DNA of 64,000 nt, from contig NZ_CP107958.1 of the NCBI RefSeq assembly GCF_036075115.1, positions 930,001-994,000 of the forward strand. Direction: 5' to 3'. The stretch comes from Streptomyces sp. NBC_00377 (lineage in GTDB: Bacteria > Actinomycetota > Actinomycetes > Streptomycetales > Streptomycetaceae). How positions within the stretch are numbered: position 1 is the first letter of the stretch; each line of letters starts with the position of its first letter. Made by a program: the position numbers and the translations under genes. Positions 16,945-26,181 of this stretch are shown piece after piece. Below the pieces are notes generated by a model. It was not told where the DNA came from, did no database searches, and saw only the letters and a program-made list of their open reading frames with translations.

Positions 16945-17931
16945 ATGACCGTGCTCATCCTTACCTGTGAAGAGGACGTCACGGCGGACATGGTGGTCGT
17001 GCACCTGAACGCCGCGGGCGTCCCCGTCGTCCGGCTCGATCCGGCCGATCTGACCCACTCCGTCGCCTTGTCCGGCGAGTACGTGCACGGTGCCTTCCGG
17101 GGCCACCTGTCGTCCGCCGGACGGCTGGTGAGCCTCGACGGGCTTCGCTCGGTGTGGGTCCGCCGGCCCGGCACCGCGGCGGCCCGGGCAGCCCAGCCGT
17201 CCGCGTGGCTCACGGAGGAGGCCTCACAGGCGCTGTACGGCATGCTCCGCGGCACCGGGGCACGCTGGATGAACCACCCGGACGCGTCCCAGCGCGCCCG
17301 GCACAAGCCCTGGCAGCTGCGCCTCGCCCAGCTCAGCGGGCTGCCCGTGCCGGCCACGATCGTCACGACCTTCCCGCAGGCGGCCCGCGAGTTCGCGGAC
17401 CGCTACCCGGATCTGGTGGTCAAACCGGTGTCCGGGGCTCATCCGCAGGATCCGCCCCGGGCGGTGCCCACCACCCGGGTTCCGCCGGGCGCGGACTTCG
17501 CCGCCGTCGCGTACGGTCCGACGCTGTTGCAACGCCGGGTGGCCAAGCGGGCCGACATCCGGCTGACGGCGGTGGGCGACCGCATCCTGGCCGCCCGCAA
17601 GGAAACGGTCCCCGGCGGCGACCCCGACGTGGTGGACGTGCGCTACTCGCCCTCCACCACACCGTGGAGTCCCGCCGACGTCCCGCCGCGCCTCGCCGAG
17701 GCCGTGGGCAGATATCTGCGGGGGGCGGAACTGGCTTACGGGGCTTTCGACTTCGCCGAGGACGCCGACGGGACGTGGTGGTTCCTGGAGTGCAACCAGT
17801 CGGGTCAGTTCGGCTTCGTGGAGGTGGACACGGGCCAGCCGATCGCCCGGACGATCGCCGAGTGGCTGGCCGGGGCGCCCCCGGAGCGTGACGCCCGGCG
17901 CGGCGACCGGTGCGGCTCCGCGGCCATATGA
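16945..17931 (+). CDS. ATP-grasp ribosomal peptide maturase (SAV_5884-type graspetide macrocyclase)
   Basis: 328 residues. N-terminal pre-ATP-grasp domain (VLILTCEEDVTADMVVVHLN; VWVRRPG), central nucleotide-binding lysines (DLVVKPVSG, then LLQRRV), and the C-terminal metal/ATP motif ECNQSGQFGF. The family activates Asp/Glu side chains as acyl-phosphates and cyclises them onto Thr/Ser/Lys of the precursor. It starts 16 bases after the precursor stop, so the pair is one operon. Many relatives have an isoaspartyl methyltransferase next; it is absent here, so an aspartimide product is not predicted. Confidence 0.9.
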   Translation: MTVLILTCEEDVTADMVVVHLNAAGVPVVRLDPADLTHSVALSGEYVHGAFRGHLSSAGRLVSLDGLRSVWVRRPGTAAARAAQPSAWLTEEASQALYGMLRGTGARWMNHPDASQRARHKPWQLRLAQLSGLPVPATIVTTFPQAAREFADRYPDLVVKPVSGAHPQDPPRAVPTTRVPPGADFAAVAYGPTLLQRRVAKRADIRLTAVGDRILAARKETVPGGDPDVVDVRYSPSTTPWSPADVPPRLAEAVGRYLRGAELAYGAFDFAEDADGTWWFLECNQSGQFGFVEVDTGQPIARTIAEWLAGAPPERDARRGDRCGSAAI

Positions 17932-17936
17932 GCTCT

Positions 17937-17977
17937 CCGGGCGCGGCGACACCCCCTCAGGGCACCGCCGCGCCGGG
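17937..17977. terminator. Hairpin between graspetide maturase and DUF5133 gene
   Basis: The arms GCGCGGCG (17941-17948) and CGCCGCGC (17966-17973), extended outward with one mismatch, enclose a 17-base loop. The hairpin lies between two convergent stop codons and so probably serves both. Confidence 0.55.
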
Positions 17978-17992
17978 TCCGGCTCACCGCCT

Positions 17993-18256
17993 TCAGACGG
18001 CCAGGGACAGTCCGCTTCCCGGGTCGTGGGCGGGCACCGCCGCCGCGGGCTCGAGCAGCGCGTCCGCCGCGGCGACCGCCTCCCGGACGTCGGCCGTGCC
18101 CATCAGCACGCACAAGGTGTACGTCACGTCGCGCAGTTCACGAGCCGTCTGCGGCGTGTCCCTCTCCGCCTGGGCGATCCTCAGCGTGGCGTACCTGGTG
18201 AGCAATGTCCTGGCGACCTTCGGGTCCGGCACGATCACGAGCGCCCCTCTCTCCAT
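17993..18256 (-). CDS. DUF5133-domain protein
   Basis: 87 residues. The core (PDPKVARTLLTRYATLR ... ELRDVTYTLCVLMGT) fits the small helical DUF5133 family, common in Streptomyces and of unknown function. The C-terminal tail is Ala/Pro-rich. It faces the graspetide operon and shares its terminator. I see no clear ribosome site. Confidence 0.7.
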   Translation of the reverse strand: MERGALVIVPDPKVARTLLTRYATLRIAQAERDTPQTARELRDVTYTLCVLMGTADVREAVAAADALLEPAAAVPAHDPGSGLSLAV

Positions 18257-18345
18257 GTGTTGCGCTGCGTGTGCCCGGACCGGGGCGAATCATGCGCGAT
18301 GGACGAGAAAGTCATCCGCAGGGGTCATGATCCGGCCACGCACCG

Positions 18346-18969
18346 TCACGCGACCTGCCCGCTGTGCAGATCGGTGTAGGCGCCGCCCCGGCGCAGGAGT
18401 TCGCCGTGCGTGCCGGTCTCCGGGATCCGCCCCTCTCCCCTCACCACGATCCGGTCCGCGCCGCGCGCGGTGGACAGCCGGTGCGCCACCACGAAGGTGG
18501 TGCGGCCCCGCAGCAGCCGGGCGAGGGCCTGCTGGACGAGCGCCTCGGACCGGGTGACGTCCCGCACCACCTTGGCCTGGAGCACGCCGGCGCTGACCCG
18601 GGAGTGGTAGCCGATGGACAGCTGCTGCGTGCGGGTGCACAGCGCGGACCGCAGGCTGGTGCCCATCCGGCGGACGCTGCCGTACAGCAGGCGCACGTAG
18701 AGGAGGTGCAGGGGATAGTTGATCAGCAGGATGAACAGGATGACCCCGGTGCTCGTCCAGAGGCTCCCGACCGGCCGGTGCTGGACGACGGTGTCGATGA
18801 TGGACGCGGTGATCAGCGGCAGCAGCCAGATCGGGCTGTGTTCGACGGTGAACACGCCGGCCGCGGCGGCGAGGCTGCGCCGGTCGGCGCGCAGGAGGTA
18901 GGCGAGGGTGCGGACCGGGTGCTCTCCCCGGTAGCGGTGGTCGAGCGGTCTTTCGTGCGACGACGCCAT
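18346..18969 (-). pseudogene. Internally deleted ABC exporter (N-terminal membrane part fused to the end of the ATPase)
   Basis: 207 residues where about 600 are expected. Residues 1-138 are the start of an ABC-exporter membrane domain ([54 protein letters not shown]). Residue 139 onward is the tail of the ATPase: [17 protein letters not shown], the H-loop VAHRLST, and the ending [13 protein letters not shown]. Walker A, Q-loop, signature and Walker B are all gone. The joint is near base 18555 and stays in frame. GGAGG sits 9 bases before the ATG. It follows the aldo/keto reductase gene by 25 bases and is presumably co-transcribed. It cannot be an active transporter. Confidence 0.8.
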
Positions 18970-18994
18970 GGACGGCGGTCCTCCGGTGGTCGTG

Positions 18995-19855
18995 TCAGAC
19001 GGCGGCGTCCAGCTCCGCGAGTTCGCGGGCGGTGAGGACGAGGTCGGTCGCGGCGAGGGAGTCGAGGATCGTCTCGGGGCGGCTGGCTCCCGGGATGGGC
19101 ACCACGACCGGCGACGCGGCGAGCATCCAGGCCAGGCACACCCGCTGCGGGCTGACCCCGTGGGCCTCGGCGACATGGGCGAACGGCGCGTACGAGGAGC
19201 CCAGTTCGCGGGCGCGGGAGATGCCGCCGAGCGGGCTCCAGGGCAGGAAGGCGATGCCGAGCTCGTCGCACAGGCGCAGTTCGGGCTCGCTGGAGCGGAA
19301 GGCCGGGGAGAACTGGTTCTGCACGGCGGCGAGGCGTCCGCCGAGGATCTCGTTCGCCTGTCTGATCTGCTCGGGGTTCGCGTTGGAGATGCCGGCGGCA
19401 CGGATCTTGCCCTCGTCCAGCAGGTCCCGTACCGCGCCGACGGACTCCGCGTAGGGGATCCCCGGGTCGGGGCGGTGGAACTGGTACAGCCCGATGGCCT
19501 CCACGCCGAGCCGGCGCAGTGACGCCTCGCAGGCCGCCCTCAGGTGGGCGGGGCTGCCGTCCAGGGTCCAGCTGCCGTCGCCCGGGCGCAGATGGCCGCC
19601 CTTGGTGGCGACCAGGACCTCCCCGCCCCGGTCGTGCGAGGCGAGGGCCTTGGCGATCAGGGTCTCGTTGTGGCCGACCTCGTCGGCGTCGCGGTGATAG
19701 GCGTCCGCGGTGTCGATCAGGGTCACGCCGGCGTCCAGCGCGGCATGGATGGTGGCGAGGGAGCGGGCCTCGTCGGGTCGTCCTTCGATCGACATGGGCA
19801 TGGCGCCGAGACCGATCGCGCTGATGTCCTGGTCACCGATGCGGCGGTTCTGCAT
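18995..19855 (-). CDS. Aldo/keto reductase
   Basis: 286 residues, a single (beta/alpha)8 barrel. The catalytic tetrad is visible: Asp and Tyr in DTADAYH, Lys in VLVATKGG, His in LYQFHRPD. The cofactor phosphate-binding end is [16 protein letters not shown]. It would reduce aldehydes or ketones, or oxidise alcohols, with NADPH. The ATG at 19855 has GAAGAGGT before it; an in-frame extension to 19990 looks unrelated. The substrate is unknown. The next gene in the operon is the deleted ABC exporter. Confidence 0.88.
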   Translation of the reverse strand: MQNRRIGDQDISAIGLGAMPMSIEGRPDEARSLATIHAALDAGVTLIDTADAYHRDADEVGHNETLIAKALASHDRGGEVLVATKGGHLRPGDGSWTLDGSPAHLRAACEASLRRLGVEAIGLYQFHRPDPGIPYAESVGAVRDLLDEGKIRAAGISNANPEQIRQANEILGGRLAAVQNQFSPAFRSSEPELRLCDELGIAFLPWSPLGGISRARELGSSYAPFAHVAEAHGVSPQRVCLAWMLAASPVVVPIPGASRPETILDSLAATDLVLTARELAELDAAV

Positions 19856-20025
19856 GAGCTCGCGACCTCTTCCGAATGCGGGCGGGCAGGGGGAAGTCCC
19901 GTGCCCCCCGGAGGTGATGGCGGGGCACAGGACGTCCTCCAGCCTGGCCCCGCCGTCGGCCGCGGGTCCAATGGAGATAAGCGAACGCATTCAGCAGCAG
20001 GGCCGCTGAATCACCCGACGGCGGG

Positions 20026-21303
20026 TCAGGAGCGGTCCGCCAGGTACTCCGTCACACCCGGCGCCCGGTGCGCGTCCTCCACGCCCACCAGGGCGCCGAC
20101 GGCCTTCGCGTCCGGCTTGAGCACGTAGCTCTCCAGGGCGGCGGGCCTGGAGACGTCGGAGAAGTCCTGCGGGGAGCCGAGTCCGGTGTCGGCGTTCTTC
20201 TGGGCGCGGTGCGCCTTCACCACGTCCTCGCGCGCGAGGCTGCCGGCCGCGCAGGCCTTCTTCAGGTCGGAGCCCAGCAGCTGGGCGGCGTTGTAGCCGG
20301 ACAGCACCCCGGAGTCCACCGGGGAGTCCGGGTACTTCTTCCCGTACGCGGTGACCATCTTCCGGACGCCGGGCAGGTCCGAGCTGACGGCGGGCGCCGC
20401 GCTCACCAGGTTCAGCATGGCCGACAGGGCCGGTGCCGCCGGCGTCTTCATCAGCTGCGGCGCGAATCCCGGGGCGCTGCTGACGACGGGCACCTTCAGC
20501 CCGCGGGAGGCGGCGACGCCGACCAGGGAGGCCGTCTGGGCCGGGCCTGCGCTGATCAGAATGGCCTTCACGCCGGCCTTGCGCAGCGCCGACACCTGCG
20601 CGGACAGATCCGTGTCCGTCGCCTTGATCTTCTGCGGCACTATCTTCAGCCCGGCCTTTCGGGCCGCCCAGGTCGACCCCTCCAGGGCGTTGGCGCCGTA
20701 GTCGCCCTCGAAGTAGACGTGGCCGACCGCGTCGCCCTTGGTGAGGCCCTTGGTGCGGGTGAGGAAGTCGACGGCCGCGAGCATGTCGACGTCGTAGGTG
20801 GTGCCCATGACCTGGACGGAGTCCTTGCCCAGCAGGGAGGCGGCCCAGGCCTGCGGGAAGGTGAGCAGGTGGTCCTTCTCGATGTCGTCGAGGAGGGCGG
20901 CGACCACCGGGGATCCGATGACCTGCGGCAGAGCGACCACGTCCGGGGCGAGGTCGGCGTAGGCGGTGACCGCCTTCTGCACGTCGTAGCCGTGGTCCTT
21001 GACGACGATCTCCACCTTGCGGCCGCAGATGCCGCCGGCGGCGTTGGTCTCGTCGGCCCACATCTGCTGGGCCTGCACGATGGACTTGCCGAGCGTGGCG
21101 TAGGGACCGGTCAGGTCGGTGAGGGCGCCCAGTCTGACGGTCTTCGCGGTGACCCCGGGGCCCGCCTTGACGCCGTCGGCGCTCTCCGAGCCGCTGCCGC
21201 CGTCCGCCTTGGAGCTGCAACCGGTGGTCGTGACGAGCAGGGCCGCGAGCGCGGCGGCGAGGACGGTTGCGGGGGTGCGGTGCCTGTGGTGCGTGCGGTT
21301 CAC
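20026..21303 (-). CDS. Branched-chain amino acid-type ABC transporter substrate-binding lipoprotein
   Basis: 425 residues. A basic start and hydrophobic segment lead to the lipobox TTGC, anchoring the protein outside the membrane. The mature part opens with VRLGALTDLTGPYATLGKS, typical of LivK-like type I binding proteins, and continues with the two-lobe fold. The GTG start overlaps the stop of the permease gene (GTGA) and follows AAGGAG. Last gene of the five-gene operon; its ligand (amino acid, amide, urea or aromatic acid) cannot be told. Confidence 0.9.
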   Translation of the reverse strand: MNRTHHRHRTPATVLAAALAALLVTTTGCSSKADGGSGSESADGVKAGPGVTAKTVRLGALTDLTGPYATLGKSIVQAQQMWADETNAAGGICGRKVEIVVKDHGYDVQKAVTAYADLAPDVVALPQVIGSPVVAALLDDIEKDHLLTFPQAWAASLLGKDSVQVMGTTYDVDMLAAVDFLTRTKGLTKGDAVGHVYFEGDYGANALEGSTWAARKAGLKIVPQKIKATDTDLSAQVSALRKAGVKAILISAGPAQTASLVGVAASRGLKVPVVSSAPGFAPQLMKTPAAPALSAMLNLVSAAPAVSSDLPGVRKMVTAYGKKYPDSPVDSGVLSGYNAAQLLGSDLKKACAAGSLAREDVVKAHRAQKNADTGLGSPQDFSDVSRPAALESYVLKPDAKAVGALVGVEDAHRAPGVTEYLADRS

Positions 21304-22412
21304 GGGGTGTGCTCCTTGGTTCGGACGGCGGAGGCGGTCGGAGGGGCGGTGGGCGCCGGGGCCGGGGAGGCGGGGCGCGGACGGGGGCGGACGCGGCGGG
21401 TGAGACCGCGCAGTCCGTCGGGGGCGTACAGCAGGACGAGGACGATCGCCGCGCCGTAGAGGTAGCGGGCCGCCTCGGTCGGGCCCACCCCGCCGCCGGT
21501 GGTGCCGGGAGCGGTCACCAGCGGCAGCTGGTCGGCGTAACGGGTCATCAGCAGAGGCAGCGCGGTGACGAAGACGGCGCCCGCGGCGGCCCCGGCGACC
21601 GAGCCGAGGCCGCCGATCACGATCATCGCCAGGTAGTCGACCGAGAGGGCCAGGCCGAAGTAGTCGGGGACGACCCTGCGGAAGGCCAGCGCGAGCAGTA
21701 CTCCGGCCAGGCCGGCGTACATCGACGACACGACGAAGGCCGCCGAGCGGTGGCGGGCGACGTCGACACCCATCACCGCCGCGGCCGTCTCGCTGTCGCG
21801 CAGGGCGGCGAGGGCGCGCCCCGGGCGTCCCCGCAGCAGGCCGCGCGCGGTCCACCAGGTCGCGGCCAGCAGGGTGAGGCCGAGGAACCACAGCCGCTCC
21901 TCGGCGCCGAACGGCACACCGAGGACGACGAGCGCCGGGCCGTCGTCGCTGAAGGAGAACCCGCCGAGGTTCAGCGCGGGCACGGAACGGCCGTTGAATC
22001 CGCCGGTGACGGAGTCGGCAGTCAGCAGGACGTGGTGGCCGAGGAAGACCAGGGCGAGCGTGGCGACGCCCAGGTAGATGCCGCGCACCCGCCCGGCGAC
22101 GGGACTGAACAGGCCGCCCGCCGCCCCGGCGAGCAGTACGGCGAGGACCGCGGCGAGCGCGGTCGGCAGTCCGGGCCCGGGTTCGCCGGCCAGCCAGGTG
22201 TAGCCGTATGCGCCCACGGCGAGGAAGAAGGCGTGCCCCAGCGAGAGCTGGCCCGCGGTGCCGGTGAGCAGGCCGAGACCGACGGCGCCGATGGCCGCGG
22301 CCATCGAGAACAGGCCGATGCGCAGCCAGAAGGCGTCCAGGTAGAAGGGCGGCGCGCACAGCAGGAGGGCTGCCAGGAGCACGACGGCGCCCTTGGGGAT
22401 CCGCTCAGACAC
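21300..22412 (-). CDS. ABC transporter permease, LivM type
   Basis: 370 residues with about 9-10 membrane helices and the LivM-type motifs TGTAGQLSLGHAFFLAVGAY and the coupling helix region RALAALRDSETAAAVMGVDV. The C-terminal 35 residues are Pro/Ala/Arg-rich. The GTG start overlaps the upstream permease stop by 8 bases. It forms the channel with the LivH-type partner. Confidence 0.9.
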   Translation of the reverse strand: MSERIPKGAVVLLAALLLCAPPFYLDAFWLRIGLFSMAAAIGAVGLGLLTGTAGQLSLGHAFFLAVGAYGYTWLAGEPGPGLPTALAAVLAVLLAGAAGGLFSPVAGRVRGIYLGVATLALVFLGHHVLLTADSVTGGFNGRSVPALNLGGFSFSDDGPALVVLGVPFGAEERLWFLGLTLLAATWWTARGLLRGRPGRALAALRDSETAAAVMGVDVARHRSAAFVVSSMYAGLAGVLLALAFRRVVPDYFGLALSVDYLAMIVIGGLGSVAGAAAGAVFVTALPLLMTRYADQLPLVTAPGTTGGGVGPTEAARYLYGAAIVLVLLYAPDGLRGLTRRVRPRPRPASPAPAPTAPPTASAVRTKEHTP

Positions 22413-23301
22413 GTGCCGCTCCCTTCGCGCCGAACAGTCCGGTGGGCCGCACCAGCAGGACGGCGACCATGACGGCGTAGGGGGCGACGTCGCCGAACCC
22501 TTCGCCCAGCACGTGCAGTTCGGACTGGTAGCCGGCGGCCAGGGCCTCGGTCAGGCCGATCAGCAGGCTGCCCGCCAGGGCGCCGGGCGGGGAGGTCAGA
22601 CCGCCGAGGATCGCCGCCGGGAAGGCCTTGAGGGCGATCTGGCCGGTGGTCCGTTCCAGACCGGGAGCGGGGAACGCGGCGAGGAACACGGCCGCGAGGG
22701 CGGCCAGGGCTCCGGCCAGACACCAGGCGAGCATGCGCACCCGGCTGAGCCGTACGCCCATGAGGGCTGCCGCCTCCGTGTCCTCGGCGGCGGCCCGCAG
22801 GGCGAGGCCCCAGGGCGTGAAACGGAACAGGGCGAAGACGGCGCCGATGGCGACCGCGCAGACGGCGATCGCGGCGAGCCGGCTGTCCGCGACGGTCACG
22901 GAGCCGAGGCGGGTCACCGAGTCGCCCCACGGGTCGCCGAGGGTCAGCAGGTCACCGCCGATACGCCGGGACAGGTCGGTGAGCAGCACGATGTCGACGC
23001 CGATGGTGACGATGGTCTGCACATGGGCGGCCCGGGGATCGGGGTCACCACGTTGCAGCAGGAGCCGATCCAGGGCCCCGGCGAGCGCAGCGGTCCCCAG
23101 GACGGACACCGCGAGGGCGCCGGCGAAACCGAGGTCGTCGTGGAGGACGGCGATGAGGTAGCCGCCGAACAGCAGCAGCGACCCGTGGGCGAAGTTGAGC
23201 ACGCCCGACGCCTTGAAGATGACGACGAAGCCGAGCGCGACCAGCGCGTAGACCGCGCCGAGGGCGAGGCCGGTGAGGACGCTGTCCAGGAAGGCGGTCA
23301 T
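22405..23301 (-). CDS. ABC transporter permease, LivH type
   Basis: 298 residues, about 8 helices. The opening LTGLALGAVYALVALGFVVIFKASGVLNFAHG is diagnostic in its parts (ALGFVVIF, NFAHG), as is LRAAAEDTEAAALMGV. GAAGGGA lies before the ATG, which overlaps the preceding ATPase gene as ATGA. Confidence 0.9.
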   Translation of the reverse strand: MTAFLDSVLTGLALGAVYALVALGFVVIFKASGVLNFAHGSLLLFGGYLIAVLHDDLGFAGALAVSVLGTAALAGALDRLLLQRGDPDPRAAHVQTIVTIGVDIVLLTDLSRRIGGDLLTLGDPWGDSVTRLGSVTVADSRLAAIAVCAVAIGAVFALFRFTPWGLALRAAAEDTEAAALMGVRLSRVRMLAWCLAGALAALAAVFLAAFPAPGLERTTGQIALKAFPAAILGGLTSPPGALAGSLLIGLTEALAAGYQSELHVLGEGFGDVAPYAVMVAVLLVRPTGLFGAKGAARV

Positions 23302-24307
23302 ACGGTGTTCCCTTCGGGTTCTGTGTCCGCCTCGGAGCCTTTGTCCGCCTCGGAAGGGGTGTCCGCCTCGGCGTCGGCGGCCCTTCGGGACGCGGCGCGG
23401 GCTTCGGAGCCCGCGCCCGCTTCGGGAGCGGCGTCCTCTCCCGGGGCGGTGGCCGGCCCTGCTGTGAGCGGAGTGCCGGCCTGCTCCGGAGCGGTTTCCT
23501 CTCCGGGGGTGCCGAGGTAGGCGCGCAGCACATCGGGGTGGCGGCGGACCTCGTCGGGGGTGCCGTGGGCGATGCACCGCCCGAAGTCGAGCACCGTGAC
23601 CTCGTCGGCGAGGCGCATCACCAGGCCCATGTCGTGCTCCACCAGCACGACGGACAGGCCCAGTTCGGTGCGGACCGTGTCGACCACCTCGGCCATCCGG
23701 ACGCGTTCGGCGCCGTTCATGCCGGCCACGGGCTCGTCGAGCAGCAGGACACGCGGCTCGAGACACAGGGCACGGGCCAGCTCCACGCGCTTGCGGTCGC
23801 CGTACGACAGCAGGGCGACGGGCGTGTCGAAACGGGTGGCGAGTCCGGTGAGTTCGGCGATCTCGCGGGCCCGGGCGAGGTGGGCGCGCTGTTCGCGGAC
23901 GGCGCCCGGCAGGCGCAGGGCCGTCGCGGCGAAGCCCGCGCGGGAGAGGGCGTGCCGGCCGAGCATGAGGTTGTCGCCGACGGTTCCCTCGGTGGTGACG
24001 ATGTTCTGGAACGTGCGGGCCACGCCGAGGGCGGCGATGCGGTGGGGGGCGAGGCCGGTCAGCACGGTCTCGCCGAGCCGGACCTGCCCGGACTCCGGGC
24101 GGTACAGGCCCGACAGGACGTTGAAGCAGGTGGACTTCCCGGCGCCGTTGGGGCCGATCAGGGCGTGCACCGAACCCGGGGCGACGGTGAACGACACCGC
24201 GTCCAGGGCGGTCAGGCCGGCGAAGCGCACGGTCACGTCCCGCACCCCGAGTTCGGGGGTGGCCTCCGGGGGACGGGGCCGAGCGGTGCTCTCGGTGGGG
24301 CGGAGGT

Positions 24308-24311
<4 letters not shown>
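23298..24311 (-). CDS. ABC transporter ATPase, LivG type, with acidic C-terminal extension
   Basis: 337 residues against about 255 in the family. Walker A GPNGAGKST, signature LSYGDRKRVE (an unusual D in place of Q/E), Walker B VLLLDEPVAGM, H-loop VLVEHDM. After the usual end (RAYLGTPGEE, about residue 262) a tail of about 75 residues is Glu/Ala/Thr/Pro-rich with repeated SEAD units; it is probably disordered. The GTG start overlaps the LivF-type gene (GTGA). Confidence 0.9.
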
Positions 24312-25090
<779 letters not shown>

Positions 25091-25249
25091 CGCGGCTCCT
25101 CGGGTCCGTGCCGGCGGGCACGGCGTTTCGGCGGAAGGGGAGCTCACGACAGCACGGCGGACGAGCACCGGTACAGCCACGGACACGGGCTCGCTGCGCG
25201 ACCCCAACAGAACCGCGACGGCCTTGTGCGGGTGCCCAGGGGCCGGGTG

Positions 25250-26080
25250 GCCCCGGCCGAGGTGTCGGGGACCGGGTGCTTGGAGGACCGGGGTGACAGG
25301 AGGCCGGGGAGCGCATGGAGGACCGGGGCGGCAGGGGGCCGGGGGCGCATGGAGGACCGGGGTGCTGGGGCCGGGGGCGCCGGTGGGCGGGGGTCCCGCA
25401 CCGCGGGGGCCGAAAACCGGGGTGCCGGTGGGCCGGGGGTGCCCGTGGGCCGGGGGCCCGCACCGGAGGGCTGGAAACCCGAGTGCCGGGGCCGAAAGCG
25501 CCGGTGGACCGTGGGGGCCGAAAACCGGAGTGCCGGGGCCGGGAGCACCGGCGGACCGGGAGTGCCGGTGGACCAGGGGCCCGCGCCGGGAGGGCCGAAA
25601 ACCGGAGTGCCGGGGCCGAAAGCGCCGGTAGGCCGGGGGCCCGCACCCGGGAGGGCTGGAAGCCGGAGCGCCGGGGCCGGGAGCGCGGTGGGCTGGGAGC
25701 CCCGCATCCGGGGGGCCGAAAGCCGGGGTGCCGGGGCCGGGAGCACCGGCGGACCGGGAGTGCCGGTGGACCAGGGGCCCGCGCCGGGAGGGCCGAAAAC
25801 CGGAGTGCCGGGGCCGAAAGCGCCGGTAGGCCGGGGGCCCGCACCCGGGAGGGCTGGAAGCCGGAGCGCCGGGGCTGGGAGCACCGGCGGACCGGGAGTG
25901 CCGGTGGACCAGGGGCCCGCGCCGGGAGGGCCGAAAACCGGAGTGCCGGGGCCGGGGTGCAAGCGCGTCGGAGCGGGGATGCCAGGGTCCGGGCTACTTG
26001 AAGGGCCGGGGTACCCAGGGCCCGAGGGCGCCTGGAGCCGGGGCGCCACGGGCCCGGGGCGCCTGAAGAACCGGGGCGCC
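25250..26080. repeat. GC-rich tandem-repeat tract (66-69 bp units) in a 1.1-kb gene-free region
   Basis: The space 25091-26181 holds no convincing gene. Degenerate units of about 66-69 bases are built from CCGGGGGCCCGC, GGGAGGGC(C/T)G and ACCGGAGTGCCGGGG. A block starting GGGAGCACCGGCGG occurs at 25541, 25739 and 25877; the first two copies are almost identical for about 135 bases and the third for about 80, showing recent duplication. Spacings (198 and 138) are multiples of 3, so several frames stay open, giving Gly/Pro-rich translations without start sites. Confidence 0.8.
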
Positions 26081-26181
26081 ACAGGTCAGTGCGGCCAGGG
26101 TCGGGCGGGTGCCGGAGATGTGCGGGGGCGTGTCGGCTGCGGGGGCGTAGAACTGGGTGCGGGGCGCCGGGGGGCGGGTGC

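Noticed and set aside
18970..19401. N-terminal extension of the deleted ABC exporter up to 19401
   Set aside because: It overlaps the aldo/keto reductase coding sequence in another frame; the ATG at 18969 with GGAGG is a better start.
25144..26082. Pro/Gly-rich open frames across the tandem repeats, on both strands, which might encode a collagen-like protein
   Set aside because: No ribosome site, signal peptide or regular Gly-X-Y pattern; frames stay open only because the repeat spacings are multiples of three and stop codons are rare in this base composition.
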